37,797 nucleotides of DNA from an uncultured Clostridia bacterium (GCA_944386755.1 CALXCF010000016.1:1-37797), one strand, 5' to 3'. Positions 5,938 through 15,228 are shown, counted from the stretch's first letter. The notes: generated from the sequence alone by a model not told the origin. Numbers and translations: made by a program.

Positions 5938-8900
5938 ATGTATTTAAAACGATTAGAGTTACAAGGATTCAAATCCTTTGCAGATAAAACAGTATTAGAA
6001 TTCATGCCAGGAATTACAGCAGTAATAGGACCAAATGGTTCAGGAAAAAGTAATATATCAGATAGTATAAGATGGGTGCTTGGAGAGCAAAGTATGAAAT
6101 CCCTAAGAGGGACAAAATCTTTAGATATTATTTTTGCAGGAACTCAAAATAGAAAATCTTTAGGATTTGCTGAAGCATCACTTGTTTTTGACAATAACGA
6201 TGGAACACTTCCAATAGAATATACAGAAGTAACAGTTACAAGAAAAATATATAGAAGCGGAGAAACTGGATACTATATTAACAAAGTGCCATGTAGATTA
6301 AAAGATGTTTTAGAATTATTCATGGACACAGGAATAGGGAAAGATGGTTATTCTATAATTGGACAAGGTAAAATCGATGAAATTTTAAGTAATAAATCTG
6401 AAGATAGAAGGCACATATTTGAAGAAGCGGCAGGTATTGTAAAATTCAGAACTAGAAAAGCTGAAAGTGAGAAAAAACTAGAGCATACTAAACTTAACTT
6501 ACTTCGTATTAATGACATTTTAGCAGAAATAGAAGCAAATATTGAGCCTTTAAAAGCTCAATCAGAAAAAGCAAAAAAATATTTAAGTTTAAGAGAAGAG
6601 TTAAAAAGTATAGAAATAGGCTTGTTTCTATACAATATAGAAAAGTATAAAACAAGTCTAGAGGAAATTGTAAAAGATGAAGAAATATATACAACTCAAT
6701 GTGAAGAAGAAGAAGAAAAGTTAGAGAAAATAAAGCAATTAAAAGAGGCATTGAAAGAAGAAGTTGATAGAATTACAAACCAAATTGAAGAAATGTCTAA
6801 TATAGGGTTTGAAAGTCAAAAAGAAATTGAAATGTTAAATTCTGATATTAATGTTGCAAATACTAGAATAAATAATAACGAAGAAAATAAGCAAAGATAT
6901 GAAAAAGAAATAGAAGAATTAGAAATAAGAAAAAAAGAGTTAGAAGATGAGATAAAACAAAAAGAAGAAAAAAGAGATAACCTAAAACAAAATAGAGAAA
7001 AATATGAAAAAGAGTTGGAAGAAAAAGAAAAAGCATTAGAGGAAATAACAAAGAAATTATCAAGTAAAGAATTAGAAATCGAAGGATATAAAAAGCAAGT
7101 AGAAGAGAATACAGATAAAAAATACGAATTGCAATCTCAAAGTCATGAACAAGATATTAATGTAGAAAATGATGAAAAAAGACAAAGACAAATAAAATCT
7201 GAAATTTCTAATTATATCTCTGAACTTGATTCAACTAGATTACAAAAAGAAGATATTTCAAAAGGATTTTATGAAATAGACAGCAAAAGAAATAGCATAT
7301 TAAAATCATTAGAAGAAATAAATGTAAAGAAACAAAGTTCTGACCAAAAAATTAAAGATTACAATACTCAAATTAATCAACTAGAAAATGAAATGAGAAT
7401 AAAAGAATCAAGATTACGTTTTTTAGTTGAAACTGAAAAAGAAAAAGAAGGATATGTAAAAAGTGTAAAAAGTCTTTTAAAAGATTGCGAAAATGTAAAA
7501 GAACTTGGAAAAGGGATGCATGGAGTTTTAGCAAATATAATAGATGTTCCAGAACAATACCAAACAGCAATCGAAATGAGTTTAGGTATGTCTTTACAAA
7601 ACATTGTAACAGATACAGAACAAGATGCAAAAAGATTAGTGGAACACTTAAGAAAAAACAACTTAGGAAGAGCATCATTTTTACCAATTGCATCTGTAAG
7701 AGGAAAAAAACTAGATAAAATAAAAGGAAAAGAAAATGGTGTTATAGGAATTGCATCAGATTTAATAAAATTTGATAAAAAATATGAGCAAATTATTGTG
7801 AGTTTGCTAGGTAGAACAGTAATTGTTGATAATATGGATACAGCAATAAAAGTTGCAAAACAAAATGGATATACATTTAGAATAATGACACTTGATGGAG
7901 ACATGATAAATCCATCTGGTGCAATAACAGGAGGTTCTATTGCTAAGAAAACTGTAAACATTTTGGGTAGAGGAAAAGAAATTGAAAAACTACAGAAAGA
8001 GATAAAAGACATTGAACAAAAGGTAGAAAAAATAAAACAAGAAAAACAAGAATTTGAAAGTTCTATTGAAGACACAATAGAAATGGCAACAAGTTTAGAA
8101 AAAGAATTACAAGAAATTGATATAACATATGCGACAGAAAAACAGAAAGTTGTGGCAATAGATGAGAACATTGAAAAATTAGAAAAAAGATTACAAAAAT
8201 TGAAAGATGAAGAGCAACAGTTAGAAGAACAAAAAGAACAGTCAAAAAATACAAAACAGGAAATAGAAAAGGAAATTGAAGAATTAACAAGTCAAAATGA
8301 AGAATTAATAAAAGTTATTACAGAGTTTGCAGAGCTTAATAAAGATAATCAAAAATATGTAGATGACTTGAATTTCGATATCACAAATTTAAAAATATCA
8401 GTATCTTCTTTTGATGAGAGTGAAGCTTCTATTGAAGAAATGAAAGAAAGAATAAATATGGATATTGAAAATACTTTAAAAAGTATTGAAAATAAAAAGT
8501 TGCAGATTGAACAAATTAAAAGTGATAACTTCAATTTACAAGAAACTATAAAAGAGACAAAACAAAAAATTGAAAACATCAAAGAAGAAGTTAAAAATAG
8601 TGGAAGTAAAATAGAAGAGTTAAAAAATGATAGACAAGATAAAAATAAGAAATTATCAGAACAAGAGAATGAAATCTCTGAAAAATTCAAAATTATAGAA
8701 GATTTAAAATCTCAAATTGTTAAAATTGATGTGAAAAAGACTAAATTAGAAGAAGATATACAAACAATTATTAACAAAATGTGGGAAGAATATGAATTAA
8801 CACCAAATAATATAACTGAAGAGTATAAAAAGCCTGAAAATGTTGCATTGACACAAAAAAGAGTAAATAATTTAAGGTCAGATATACGTAATTTAGGAAG

Positions 8901-9492
8901 CATTAATATAGATTCAATTGAAGAATACAAAAATACTAAAGAAAGATATGATTTTATGTGTGAACAAAGAGTAGACTTAGAAAATACTATGGCAAAATTG
9001 AGAAAGATGATTCAAGAAATGACTACAACTATGAAACAACAATTTAAAGAACAATTTGAGTTAATTAACAAGAATTTTGCAGAAGTATTTAAAGAGTTGT
9101 TTGGTGGAGGAAATGCATCTTTGAAACTTGAAGATGAAGAAAATATTTTGGATTGTGGAATTGAAATAACTGTACAACCACCAGGAAAGAAATTACAAAA
9201 TATGATGTTATTATCAGGTGGAGAAAAGGCATTTACTGCAATTGCCTTGCTGTTTGCAATATTAAAAATTAATCCAGCACCTTTCTGTGTTTTAGATGAG
9301 ATTGAGGCAGCTTTAGATGATGTTAATGTTTATAGATTTGCAGAGTATTTGAAGAAATTTTCTAAAGATACTCAGTTCCTAGTTATTACTCATAGAAAGG
9401 GTACTATGGAGGCAGCTGATACTGTTTATGGTGTTACTATGGAGGAAAGCGGAATTTCAAAATTACTTTCAATGAAATTGGCAAAGAACTAA
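5938..9492 (+). CDS. smc: Chromosome segregation ATPase SMC
   Basis: A full-length SMC of 1184 residues, which with ScpA/ScpB organises and segregates the nucleoid. The head half has Walker A GPNGSGKSN at 31-39 and the Q-loop region DSIRWVLGEQ. Two long antiparallel coiled coils (about 165-500 and 700-1010) are rich in Glu and Lys heptads. The hinge lies near 520-690, with GMHGVLANIIDV at its start and GAITGGS near 662. The C-terminal head has the signature LLSGGEKAFTAIAL near 1090 and Walker B FCVLDEIEAALDD near 1115. The start is ATG 5938 after AAAGGTGA. The gene stands alone here; the usual rnc and ftsY neighbours are not in the window. Confidence 0.98.
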   Translation: MYLKRLELQGFKSFADKTVLEFMPGITAVIGPNGSGKSNISDSIRWVLGEQSMKSLRGTKSLDIIFAGTQNRKSLGFAEASLVFDNNDGTLPIEYTEVTVTRKIYRSGETGYYINKVPCRLKDVLELFMDTGIGKDGYSIIGQGKIDEILSNKSEDRRHIFEEAAGIVKFRTRKAESEKKLEHTKLNLLRINDILAEIEANIEPLKAQSEKAKKYLSLREELKSIEIGLFLYNIEKYKTSLEEIVKDEEIYTTQCEEEEEKLEKIKQLKEALKEEVDRITNQIEEMSNIGFESQKEIEMLNSDINVANTRINNNEENKQRYEKEIEELEIRKKELEDEIKQKEEKRDNLKQNREKYEKELEEKEKALEEITKKLSSKELEIEGYKKQVEENTDKKYELQSQSHEQDINVENDEKRQRQIKSEISNYISELDSTRLQKEDISKGFYEIDSKRNSILKSLEEINVKKQSSDQKIKDYNTQINQLENEMRIKESRLRFLVETEKEKEGYVKSVKSLLKDCENVKELGKGMHGVLANIIDVPEQYQTAIEMSLGMSLQNIVTDTEQDAKRLVEHLRKNNLGRASFLPIASVRGKKLDKIKGKENGVIGIASDLIKFDKKYEQIIVSLLGRTVIVDNMDTAIKVAKQNGYTFRIMTLDGDMINPSGAITGGSIAKKTVNILGRGKEIEKLQKEIKDIEQKVEKIKQEKQEFESSIEDTIEMATSLEKELQEIDITYATEKQKVVAIDENIEKLEKRLQKLKDEEQQLEEQKEQSKNTKQEIEKEIEELTSQNEELIKVITEFAELNKDNQKYVDDLNFDITNLKISVSSFDESEASIEEMKERINMDIENTLKSIENKKLQIEQIKSDNFNLQETIKETKQKIENIKEEVKNSGSKIEELKNDRQDKNKKLSEQENEISEKFKIIEDLKSQIVKIDVKKTKLEEDIQTIINKMWEEYELTPNNITEEYKKPENVALTQKRVNNLRSDIRNLGSINIDSIEEYKNTKERYDFMCEQRVDLENTMAKLRKMIQEMTTTMKQQFKEQFELINKNFAEVFKELFGGGNASLKLEDEENILDCGIEITVQPPGKKLQNMMLLSGGEKAFTAIALLFAILKINPAPFCVLDEIEAALDDVNVYRFAEYLKKFSKDTQFLVITHRKGTMEAADTVYGVTMEESGISKLLSMKLAKN

Positions 9493-9500
9493 AAAGCATT

Positions 9501-9679
9501 ATGAATATATATAAAAATTTTATTAATTATTCGGCTAACATTACATCATATATAAATTCTAAAACTATCAAATAGGCACCTCTCAAAGCAAGTTTGAGAT
9601 TCTCCTATTTGATAGTTAAAGAATTTCTAATATGATTTCATTCGCATTCATAATTGAATAAAATTTTATATATATTCAT
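9501..9679. repeat. 179-bp imperfect palindromic element
   Basis: The outer arms are 9501-9524 and 9657-9679, with a single-base difference. Inner arms AACTATCAAATAGG and CCTATTTGATAGTT (about 9563-9576 and 9603-9616) are perfect. A tip hairpin TCTCAAA/TTTGAGA closes the structure. Nearly the whole stretch folds on itself. It fills most of the gap after smc and codes for nothing visible. Confidence 0.7.
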
Positions 9680-9699
9680 ATTAAAAAAATTATTATATT

Positions 9700-9727
9700 A
9701 AAAAAAGCAATTTTTAAAAAATTGCTT
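9700..9727 (-). terminator. Terminator of minus-strand XRE gene
   Basis: AAGCAATTTTT (9705-9715) and AAAAATTGCTT (9717-9727) form a hairpin. On the minus strand it is followed by a T-run, directly after the XRE stop codon. Confidence 0.7.
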
Positions 9728-9743
9728 AAGAAATCTTTTTAAA

Positions 9744-10004
9744 TTAGTTTTTTGGATGTGTTGGACTAAGTAAGTCATCAATAGAAACGTTTAGAGCTTT
9801 ACTTAATTTAACTAAAGTAATAACACTAACACCTTGTTCTATTTTTTCACTTTCTAAGTTACCTATAAGAGCTGTACAAACGTCAACTGCTTCGGCTAGA
9901 TTTTCTTGTGTCATTTTTCCAGTTTTTAAGTTATACAATTTTCTGTAATACTTAACATTTTTTCCTAATGTTTTAAATAATTTTTTTGCATCTACATTTT
10001 TCAT
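9744..10004 (-). CDS. Small XRE-family helix-turn-helix protein
   Basis: An 86-residue protein that is almost entirely an HTH_3 domain: MTQENLAEAVDVCTALIGNLESEK is the turn and recognition helix, and LVKLSKALNVSIDDLL closes the fold. The start is the second ATG (10004), which has AAAGGA 9 bases upstream; the first ATG (10013) directly abuts that box. The upstream spacer contains two spaced GACATTT copies on the minus strand, possible operator half-sites. It has no dimerisation or effector domain. It is convergent with smc, and ytaF lies upstream in the same direction with 237 bp between. Its targets are unknown. Confidence 0.8.
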   Translation of the reverse strand: MKNVDAKKLFKTLGKNVKYYRKLYNLKTGKMTQENLAEAVDVCTALIGNLESEKIEQGVSVITLVKLSKALNVSIDDLLSPTHPKN

Positions 10005-10241
10005 CTTAATCATTCCTTTATTATCCTATTTGTAAATATATAAAATATTTTCTAATTTTATGACAAAAATATCAATAGACCTACAATGTAAAAACATCAT
10101 CTCAAATGTCAAAAATGTCGAAAATATACATATTATACTATTTTGGGATACATAAAATATCTTTTACAATATTAGTATGTGTGAGAAATTGTAATTTTAT
10201 TCAAAAAAGTAGACGTAGAATTCATATGAAAAATAACAGAA

Positions 10242-10877
10242 TTAAAAAAACTTAACTATACCAATAAGTATCAACAAAATCCCAGATATAATAGACCAAA
10301 TAGATTGGGGAAATTTGCTAAAACGATTAAGAGTAGATCCAAGCAAATTTCCCAAGCTAATAAAAAGCAATTGAAAAGCACTAACAACTAAAGGAAATAG
10401 AATTGAGTGAATTCCTAAAATTCCACTACTTATACCGATTGCAAAACTATCAAGAGAAAGAGCTACACCTAAAAATAAAGCCTCTTTTCCATCAATTAAA
10501 CTTGATTTATCTAAATCAGAAGAACTTGGATCTTTTATAATTTGTATTGTAATTCCTAAAAATTTAATAAAAAAACGATAAATTTTTGGTTCTGAAAATA
10601 CTTCACCACACACTGGATTTTTAGTATCTTTTTTAAAACTCTGAAAACAAACAAATCCACCAAGAAAAATTAGTAAACAACAACCTATGTAATTTGCAAT
10701 ATTATCAGGTAATAAATCTTTTAGAAAGTCACCAAAATATACAGCAAAAAATGATACAATAAATGAAATGACAAATAAAATTAGTTTTGCTGAATTTGAA
10801 ATTTTTGTATTCCTTATACCATAAGTAATTCCTATACCAAAAGAGTCTATACTACTCGAAATAGCTAAAAATAACAT
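10242..10877 (-). CDS. ytaF: Sporulation membrane protein YtaF (MntP-like)
   Basis: A 211-residue integral membrane protein of the MntP/YtaF family, the usual length for YtaF. It has two homologous halves. The first begins AISSSIDSFGIGITYGI (residues 5-21) and the second ALSLDSFAIGISSGILGI (about 138-155); each carries the conserved acidic DSF motif of this transporter fold. Six hydrophobic spans are visible, with a polar loop at about 88-130. In B. subtilis ytaF is tied to sporulation; cation efflux is suggested only by its MntP relatives. The start codon has GAGGAGG 7 bases upstream. It is transcribed divergently from the P-type ATPase. Confidence 0.82.
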   Translation of the reverse strand: MLFLAISSSIDSFGIGITYGIRNTKISNSAKLILFVISFIVSFFAVYFGDFLKDLLPDNIANYIGCCLLIFLGGFVCFQSFKKDTKNPVCGEVFSEPKIYRFFIKFLGITIQIIKDPSSSDLDKSSLIDGKEALFLGVALSLDSFAIGISSGILGIHSILFPLVVSAFQLLFISLGNLLGSTLNRFSKFPQSIWSIISGILLILIGIVKFF

Positions 10878-10978
10878 GATGTTTCCTCCTCTATATATAA
10901 TATGAATTACATAAATTTTTGATATTTATAGATTGTATTAAGCATAAAAAAATTTTTTCTTACATATATTTTAATGAA

Positions 10979-11170
10979 CATTACAATTCACAGCTAATAG
11001 ACTAATTTAACAAATGATATATTTATATATTTTTCCGTAATCCCCATTCAAGAAAATGTAATTCACATACGTTCAAACATTTTCTAGAAAGGTCCCCCCA
11101 ATATACTTCAAAATATCTAAATATATCATTTGTAAGTATAAAACTTATAAAGCAATTGTGAATTTTAATG
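10979..11170. repeat. About 190-bp imperfect palindromic element before the P-type ATPase
   Basis: Bases 10878-11198 hold no gene. Most of it is an imperfect palindrome. CATTACAATTCACA (10979-10992) faces TGTGAATTTTAATG (11157-11170), and ACAAATGATATATTTA (11010-11025) faces its complement around 11118-11133. A perfect tip hairpin AGAAAATGT/ACATTTTCT lies at 11051-11059 and 11077-11085. Short C-runs (TCCCC at 11041, TCCCCCC at 11093) break the stem. Its right end stops about 14 bp before the ATPase ribosome binding site. Confidence 0.6.
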
Positions 11171-11198
11171 AATAAAATAATACAAAGGAGAGAAAATT

Positions 11199-13823
11199 AT
11201 GTGGGAAACATTAAGAAAAGAAGAAGTATTACAAAAGCTAAAAACGGATAAAAGAGGTGGACTAGCCAAACAAGAGGTAGAAAATAGGCAGAAGGAATAT
11301 GGAAAAAACAAGCTAAAAGAAAAGCCAAAAGAAACAATTTTGATACGATTTATCAAACAATTCAATGACTTCATGATAATTATACTAATAATTGCATCAA
11401 TAATATCAGCAGGAGTCTCATATATGCAAGGCGAAAATGACTACATTGATTCAATAATAATAATTGCAATAGTTGTATTAAATGCGATTATGGGAGTAAT
11501 ACAAGAAACAAAGGCGGAAAAATCAATAGAAGCATTGCAAAAGATGACTCCAAGAAAATCAAAAGTAATAAGGGAAGGAAAAACAGAAGAAATAAATGCA
11601 GAAGATTTAGTGCCAGGTGATATTGTAATATTAGAGGCAGGGAATTATGTTCCTGCAGATAGCAGGATAATAGAAGCTCACAATCTAAAAATAGAAGAAT
11701 CAAGTTTAACAGGAGAAACTGAAGCAGTAACAAAGGATGCAGAAATGATTTGTAAAAAAGATGTTCCGTTAGGTGACAGATTAAATATGGCATATATGTC
11801 TACAATAATCGTAAATGGTCATGGAACAGCAATAGTAACAGATATAGGAATGAACACAAAAGTTGGGCAAATTGCTAATATGATAATAGAAAATGAAGCT
11901 CCAGAGACACCAATTCAAAAGAAATTAGGACAAGTAGGAAAAACGTTGGGAATAGTATGTTTAGTAATTTGTTTTGTGATTTTTCTAATAGGACTTATTA
12001 AAAATATAGAACCAATGGAAATGTTTATGACGGCAGTAGGTTTAGCGGTTGCAGCAATTCCAGAAGGTTTACCTGCAATAGTTACAATTGTTTTATCAAT
12101 TGGAGTAACTAAAATGGCTAAAAAGAATAGTATTATTCGTAAATTGCCAGCAGTAGAGACTTTAGGTAGCAGTAATGTTATATGTTCTGACAAAACTGGA
12201 ACTTTGACACAAAATAAAATGAAAGTTGTAGAGATAAACAGTAAAAATCAGGATTTTGCAGTAGAACTAAGTTGTATGTGTACAGATTGTGATGTGAATA
12301 TAGAAGATGGAAAAACTACTGTACAGGGAGAACCAACAGAAGCAGCTTTAGTAAATTATGCATTAGAAACTGGAAAAAATAAAAATATGTTATATCAAGA
12401 AATGCCAAGAATTAATGAGATACCATTTGATTCAAATAGAAAAATGATGACAACAATTCACAAAATAGGAAATAAATATCGAATTATTACAAAAGGAGCA
12501 CCAGATGTATTATTAGAAAGATGTAGTAAAGAAATTGGAAACAATATGTTTTCAAAGATAAGGATACAAAATCAAAATTTAGAAATGGCAAAAAAAGCTT
12601 TAAGAGTAATAGCAATTGCATATAAAGATATAGAAGTATTGCCAAATAGAATTGATACTTGGGCAATTGAAAATGATTTAACTTTTGTGGGACTCTTAGG
12701 AATGATTGATCCTCCAAGAGAAGGGGTAAAAGAAGCAGTAAAAACTTGTAAAAAAGCTGGAATAAAAACAGTAATGATAACTGGTGACCATATTGCAACA
12801 GCAACAGCTATTGCAAGAGAATTAAATATTCTAGGCAAAGATGATAAAGCAATGACGGGACAAGAATTAGAAAAAATGTCACAAAGACAGTTGGAAGAAA
12901 ATATCAAAGATTATTCTGTATTTGCAAGAGTGACTCCAGAGCATAAAGTTAGAATTGTTAAGGCGTGGCAAAAAAGAGGAGCAGTTGTCGCAATGACTGG
13001 TGATGGGGTAAATGACAGCCCTGCTTTAAAAAATGCGGATATTGGAATAGCAATGGGAAAAAACGGGACAGATGTAGCTAAAAACGCGGCAGATATGATT
13101 CTGGCTGATGATAATTTTGTTACTATTGTAGAAGCCGTAAAACAGGGAAGAAATATTTATGCAAATATTAAAAAAGCTATACATTTCTTAATTGCAACAA
13201 ATATCGGAGAAATTGTAACAATTTTTGTAGGATTACTACTAGGATTGAAGTCTCCATTACTTGCAATACAACTATTATGGGTTAATTTAGTTACAGATTC
13301 ATTGCCAGCAATAGCTTTAGGATTAGAGCCAGCAGAAAAGGACATTATGAATAAACAACCAGTAAATAGTAGAAAAAGTATTTTTGCAGATGGATTATGG
13401 AATAAGATTGTGGTAGAAGGTATTATGATAGGAATGTTAACACTTCTTGCATTTAGTATAGGAAATAAATATTTTGGATTAGAAGTAGGAAGAACAATGG
13501 CTTTTATATCAATTGGGATACTTGAACTTGTCCACAGCTTTAATGTAAAAAGTGAAAAATCTATATTTAAAACTGGATTATTTGAGAATAAGTTTTTGGT
13601 TGGAAGTTTTGTTTTAGGTATTTTGGTTCAAGTAATTGTTGTTTTGATACCACAATTAGCAGAAATATTTAAATTAGTCCCATTAACTGGATTACAATGC
13701 GGGATTACTTTAGTAATTTCTATTTTGCCAGTACCTATTATGGAAATACAGAAGTTTTTTGACAGTAGAATTAAAAAAGAAAGTATTGTAATGAAAGAAA
13801 ATGTATCTATTAATAATGTGTAA
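11199..13823 (+). CDS. Calcium-type P-type ATPase (P2A)
   Basis: An 874-residue cation pump that couples ATP hydrolysis to Ca2+ export across the cytoplasmic membrane. The N-terminal cation-ATPase domain is followed by the actuator motif SSLTGE (about 168-173). PEGLP in M4 (near 288) is the Ca2+-site motif. DKTGTLT has the phosphorylated Asp near 331, KGAPD (near 433) is the nucleotide pocket, and MITGDH and GDGVNDSPAL (near 602) form the hinge. M5/M6 contain NLVTDSLPAIALG (near 695), as in SERCA-like pumps. Ten membrane spans fit the hydrophobic pattern. The start is ATG 11199 after AAAGGAGAG. No regulator adjoins it. The exact ion is inferred from family motifs. Confidence 0.93.
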   Translation: MWETLRKEEVLQKLKTDKRGGLAKQEVENRQKEYGKNKLKEKPKETILIRFIKQFNDFMIIILIIASIISAGVSYMQGENDYIDSIIIIAIVVLNAIMGVIQETKAEKSIEALQKMTPRKSKVIREGKTEEINAEDLVPGDIVILEAGNYVPADSRIIEAHNLKIEESSLTGETEAVTKDAEMICKKDVPLGDRLNMAYMSTIIVNGHGTAIVTDIGMNTKVGQIANMIIENEAPETPIQKKLGQVGKTLGIVCLVICFVIFLIGLIKNIEPMEMFMTAVGLAVAAIPEGLPAIVTIVLSIGVTKMAKKNSIIRKLPAVETLGSSNVICSDKTGTLTQNKMKVVEINSKNQDFAVELSCMCTDCDVNIEDGKTTVQGEPTEAALVNYALETGKNKNMLYQEMPRINEIPFDSNRKMMTTIHKIGNKYRIITKGAPDVLLERCSKEIGNNMFSKIRIQNQNLEMAKKALRVIAIAYKDIEVLPNRIDTWAIENDLTFVGLLGMIDPPREGVKEAVKTCKKAGIKTVMITGDHIATATAIARELNILGKDDKAMTGQELEKMSQRQLEENIKDYSVFARVTPEHKVRIVKAWQKRGAVVAMTGDGVNDSPALKNADIGIAMGKNGTDVAKNAADMILADDNFVTIVEAVKQGRNIYANIKKAIHFLIATNIGEIVTIFVGLLLGLKSPLLAIQLLWVNLVTDSLPAIALGLEPAEKDIMNKQPVNSRKSIFADGLWNKIVVEGIMIGMLTLLAFSIGNKYFGLEVGRTMAFISIGILELVHSFNVKSEKSIFKTGLFENKFLVGSFVLGILVQVIVVLIPQLAEIFKLVPLTGLQCGITLVISILPVPIMEIQKFFDSRIKKESIVMKENVSINNV

Positions 13824-13844
13824 TTATTAGCAAACAAAAATAAA

Positions 13845-13885
13845 GCAAATACACACTCTGCTTGGCAGTTAGAGTGTGCATTTGT
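13845..13885. terminator. Inverted repeat after the P-type ATPase
   Basis: CAAATACACACTCT (13846-13859) pairs with AGAGTGTGCATTTG (13871-13884) apart from one A/C mismatch, which becomes a G-T wobble on the other strand. No clear T-run follows, so it is only a possible terminator. A weaker CCAC/GTGG hairpin lies at about 13909-13921. Confidence 0.4.
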
Positions 13886-13975
13886 ATCTAATCAACAATT
13901 ACTGGCAACCACTTCATGTGGCTCCTTATTTCTATAATTATTATAACATAAATTAAGAATTTGTCAATAAAACAC

Positions 13976-14004
13976 TTGATTTTTACATAAAAATCTGATA
14001 AAAT
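13976..14004 (+). promoter_or_regulatory. Promoter of rpsF-ssb-rpsR
   Basis: TTGATT (13976-13981), 17-base spacer, TAAAAT (13999-14004). The -10 box overlaps the left arm of the terminator at 14002-14036. Confidence 0.6.
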
Positions 14005-14036
14005 AGCTATGCTTTTAAGAAGTATAGCTATTTTTT
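14002..14036 (+). terminator. Terminator overlapping the rpsF promoter
   Basis: A 13-bp stem with one G-U pair (14002-14014 with 14020-14032), a 5-base loop, then a T-run to 14036. Only transcripts entering from upstream contain both arms, so it would stop read-through while sparing transcripts that begin at the local promoter. Confidence 0.65.
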
Positions 14037-14052
14037 AAAAGCAAACAACTCT

Positions 14053-14080
14053 ACTTACCATGCAAAACGCACAGGTAGGT
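14053..14080 (+). promoter_or_regulatory. Leader hairpin of rpsF, possible S6:S18 autoregulatory site
   Basis: ACTTACC (14053-14059) pairs with GGTAGGT (14074-14080) with one G-U. Inside, TGC/GCA forms a second helix across a small internal loop. It lies between the predicted transcription start and the AGGGAGGTGA ribosome binding site. Many bacteria control rpsF by an S6:S18-binding leader; the specific consensus bulge was not recognised here, so the role is inferred from position. Confidence 0.35.
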
Positions 14081-14105
14081 TATAATCCATAGGGAGGTGA
14101 AAATA

Positions 14106-14384
14106 ATGAACAAATACGAAAGTGTTATCATTGTTAATCCTAATGTAGATGAAGCTGGTTTAAAAGCTTTAGAAGAAAAATTTACAGGATTAATAAATGA
14201 AAATGGAAAAGTAGAATCTGTTGAAAACATGGGTAAAAAAAGATTAGCTTATGAAATCAAAAAATTCAAAGAAGGTACATATATGTTATTCAACTTTGAA
14301 GCAAAACCAGATTCTATAACAGAACTAGAAAGAGTATACAGAATTACTGATGATATAATTAAATTCATCGTAGTAAAAAAATAA
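14106..14384 (+). CDS. rpsF: 30S ribosomal protein S6
   Basis: A 92-residue S6, which binds 16S rRNA in the platform of the small subunit as a heterodimer with S18. The N-terminal MNKYESVIIVNPNVDEAGL and the middle KKRLAYEIKKFKEGTYMLFNF are family hallmarks, and RVYRITDDIIKFIVVKK ends the four-stranded fold. The start is ATG 14106; the in-frame GTG at 14097 lies inside the GGGAGGTGA ribosome binding site and is rejected. It opens the classic rpsF-ssb-rpsR cluster with its own promoter, a leader hairpin and an upstream insulating terminator. Confidence 0.96.
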   Translation: MNKYESVIIVNPNVDEAGLKALEEKFTGLINENGKVESVENMGKKRLAYEIKKFKEGTYMLFNFEAKPDSITELERVYRITDDIIKFIVVKK

Positions 14385-14481
14385 TTTAAGTATATTCGAA
14401 ACAAAAGATAGAAAAATTAAAAGTAAAATAATTAAATAAAGAATAGGGGCCTTTATTTAAAGTAAAGAAAGGTGATAGTAA

Positions 14482-14910
14482 ATGAACAAAGTAATTTTAA
14501 TGGGAAGACTAACAAGAGATCCAGAAACTAGGTATACACAAACAAACAATACCTTAGTATCATCTTTTAGTTTAGCAGTAAATAGAAGATTTGTAAGACA
14601 AGGAGAAGAAAGACAAGCAGATTTTATAAACATAGTTGCATGGAGCAAACTAGGAGAATTTTGTAGCAAATACTTTAAGAAAGGTCAACAAGTAGCAATC
14701 ATCGGAAGAATTCAAACAAGAACTTGGGATGATGACCAAGGAACTAAACATTATGTTACAGAAGTAGTTGCAGAAGAAGCATATTTTGCAGATAGCAAAA
14801 GAGATGGAGATGCAAGTAATAGTAATTTTGAAAATACTTTTGGAAACACAGCTCCAGGAAGTATGGGAGCAGATTTTGAAGTATCTTCAAACGATGATTT
14901 ACCATTCTAA
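14482..14910 (+). CDS. ssb: Single-stranded DNA-binding protein
   Basis: A 142-residue SSB that coats single-stranded DNA during replication, recombination and repair. The OB fold spans residues 1 to about 105, opening MNKVILMGRLTRDPETRYT and including INIVAWSKLGEFCSKYFKKG. A short, flexible, Gly/Asn/Ser-rich linker follows. The acidic tip DDLPF is the protein-interaction peptide that recruits partner enzymes. The start is ATG 14482 after AAAGGTGATAG. Its place between rpsF and rpsR is the conserved bacterial arrangement, and this is the housekeeping paralogue. Confidence 0.97.
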   Translation: MNKVILMGRLTRDPETRYTQTNNTLVSSFSLAVNRRFVRQGEERQADFINIVAWSKLGEFCSKYFKKGQQVAIIGRIQTRTWDDDQGTKHYVTEVVAEEAYFADSKRDGDASNSNFENTFGNTAPGSMGADFEVSSNDDLPF

Positions 14911-14931
14911 TAGTCAGGGGGGAAAATAGAA

Positions 14932-15210
14932 ATGGCTGATAAAAAACAAAATAAAAGAAATAATAAAAATTATGATGAGGATTACAATCCAAGATTCAGA
15001 AAACAAAGAAAAAAAGTTTGTTTATTATGTAGTGATAAAAACTTTGTGTTAGATTATAAAAACCCAGAACAATTAAAAAAATTTGTTAATGATAAAGGAA
15101 AAATACTTCCAAGAAGAACAACTGGAGCATGTGCTAAACATCAAAGAGATATCACAACAGCAGTAAAAAGAGCAAGACATATTGCTATTTTACCATATAC
15201 ACAAAACTAA
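14932..15210 (+). CDS. rpsR: 30S ribosomal protein S18, zinc-binding form
   Basis: A 92-residue S18, the partner of S6 on the small-subunit platform. It has a basic N-terminal extension ([11 protein letters not shown]). The core includes [26 protein letters not shown] and ends [15 protein letters not shown]. Cysteines C30 and C33 together with C67 and H70 form a CxxC...CxxH set. This marks the zinc-binding (C+) version rather than the cysteine-less form that many bacteria use under zinc limitation. The start has AGGGGGG upstream, and 21 bp separate it from ssb. The terminator follows at 15229. The rplI and dnaB genes often found next are not here. Confidence 0.96.
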   Translation: MADKKQNKRNNKNYDEDYNPRFRKQRKKVCLLCSDKNFVLDYKNPEQLKKFVNDKGKILPRRTTGACAKHQRDITTAVKRARHIAILPYTQN

Positions 15211-15228
15211 CTGATTTATATGATAAAT

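Noticed and set aside
7377..8171. A 264-codon open frame antisense to smc, and many shorter antisense frames in the glucan synthase gene
   Set aside because: Low-complexity Ser/Phe/Leu-rich translations mirroring Glu/Lys-rich coiled coil or AT-rich codons; no ribosome binding sites; shadows of real genes.
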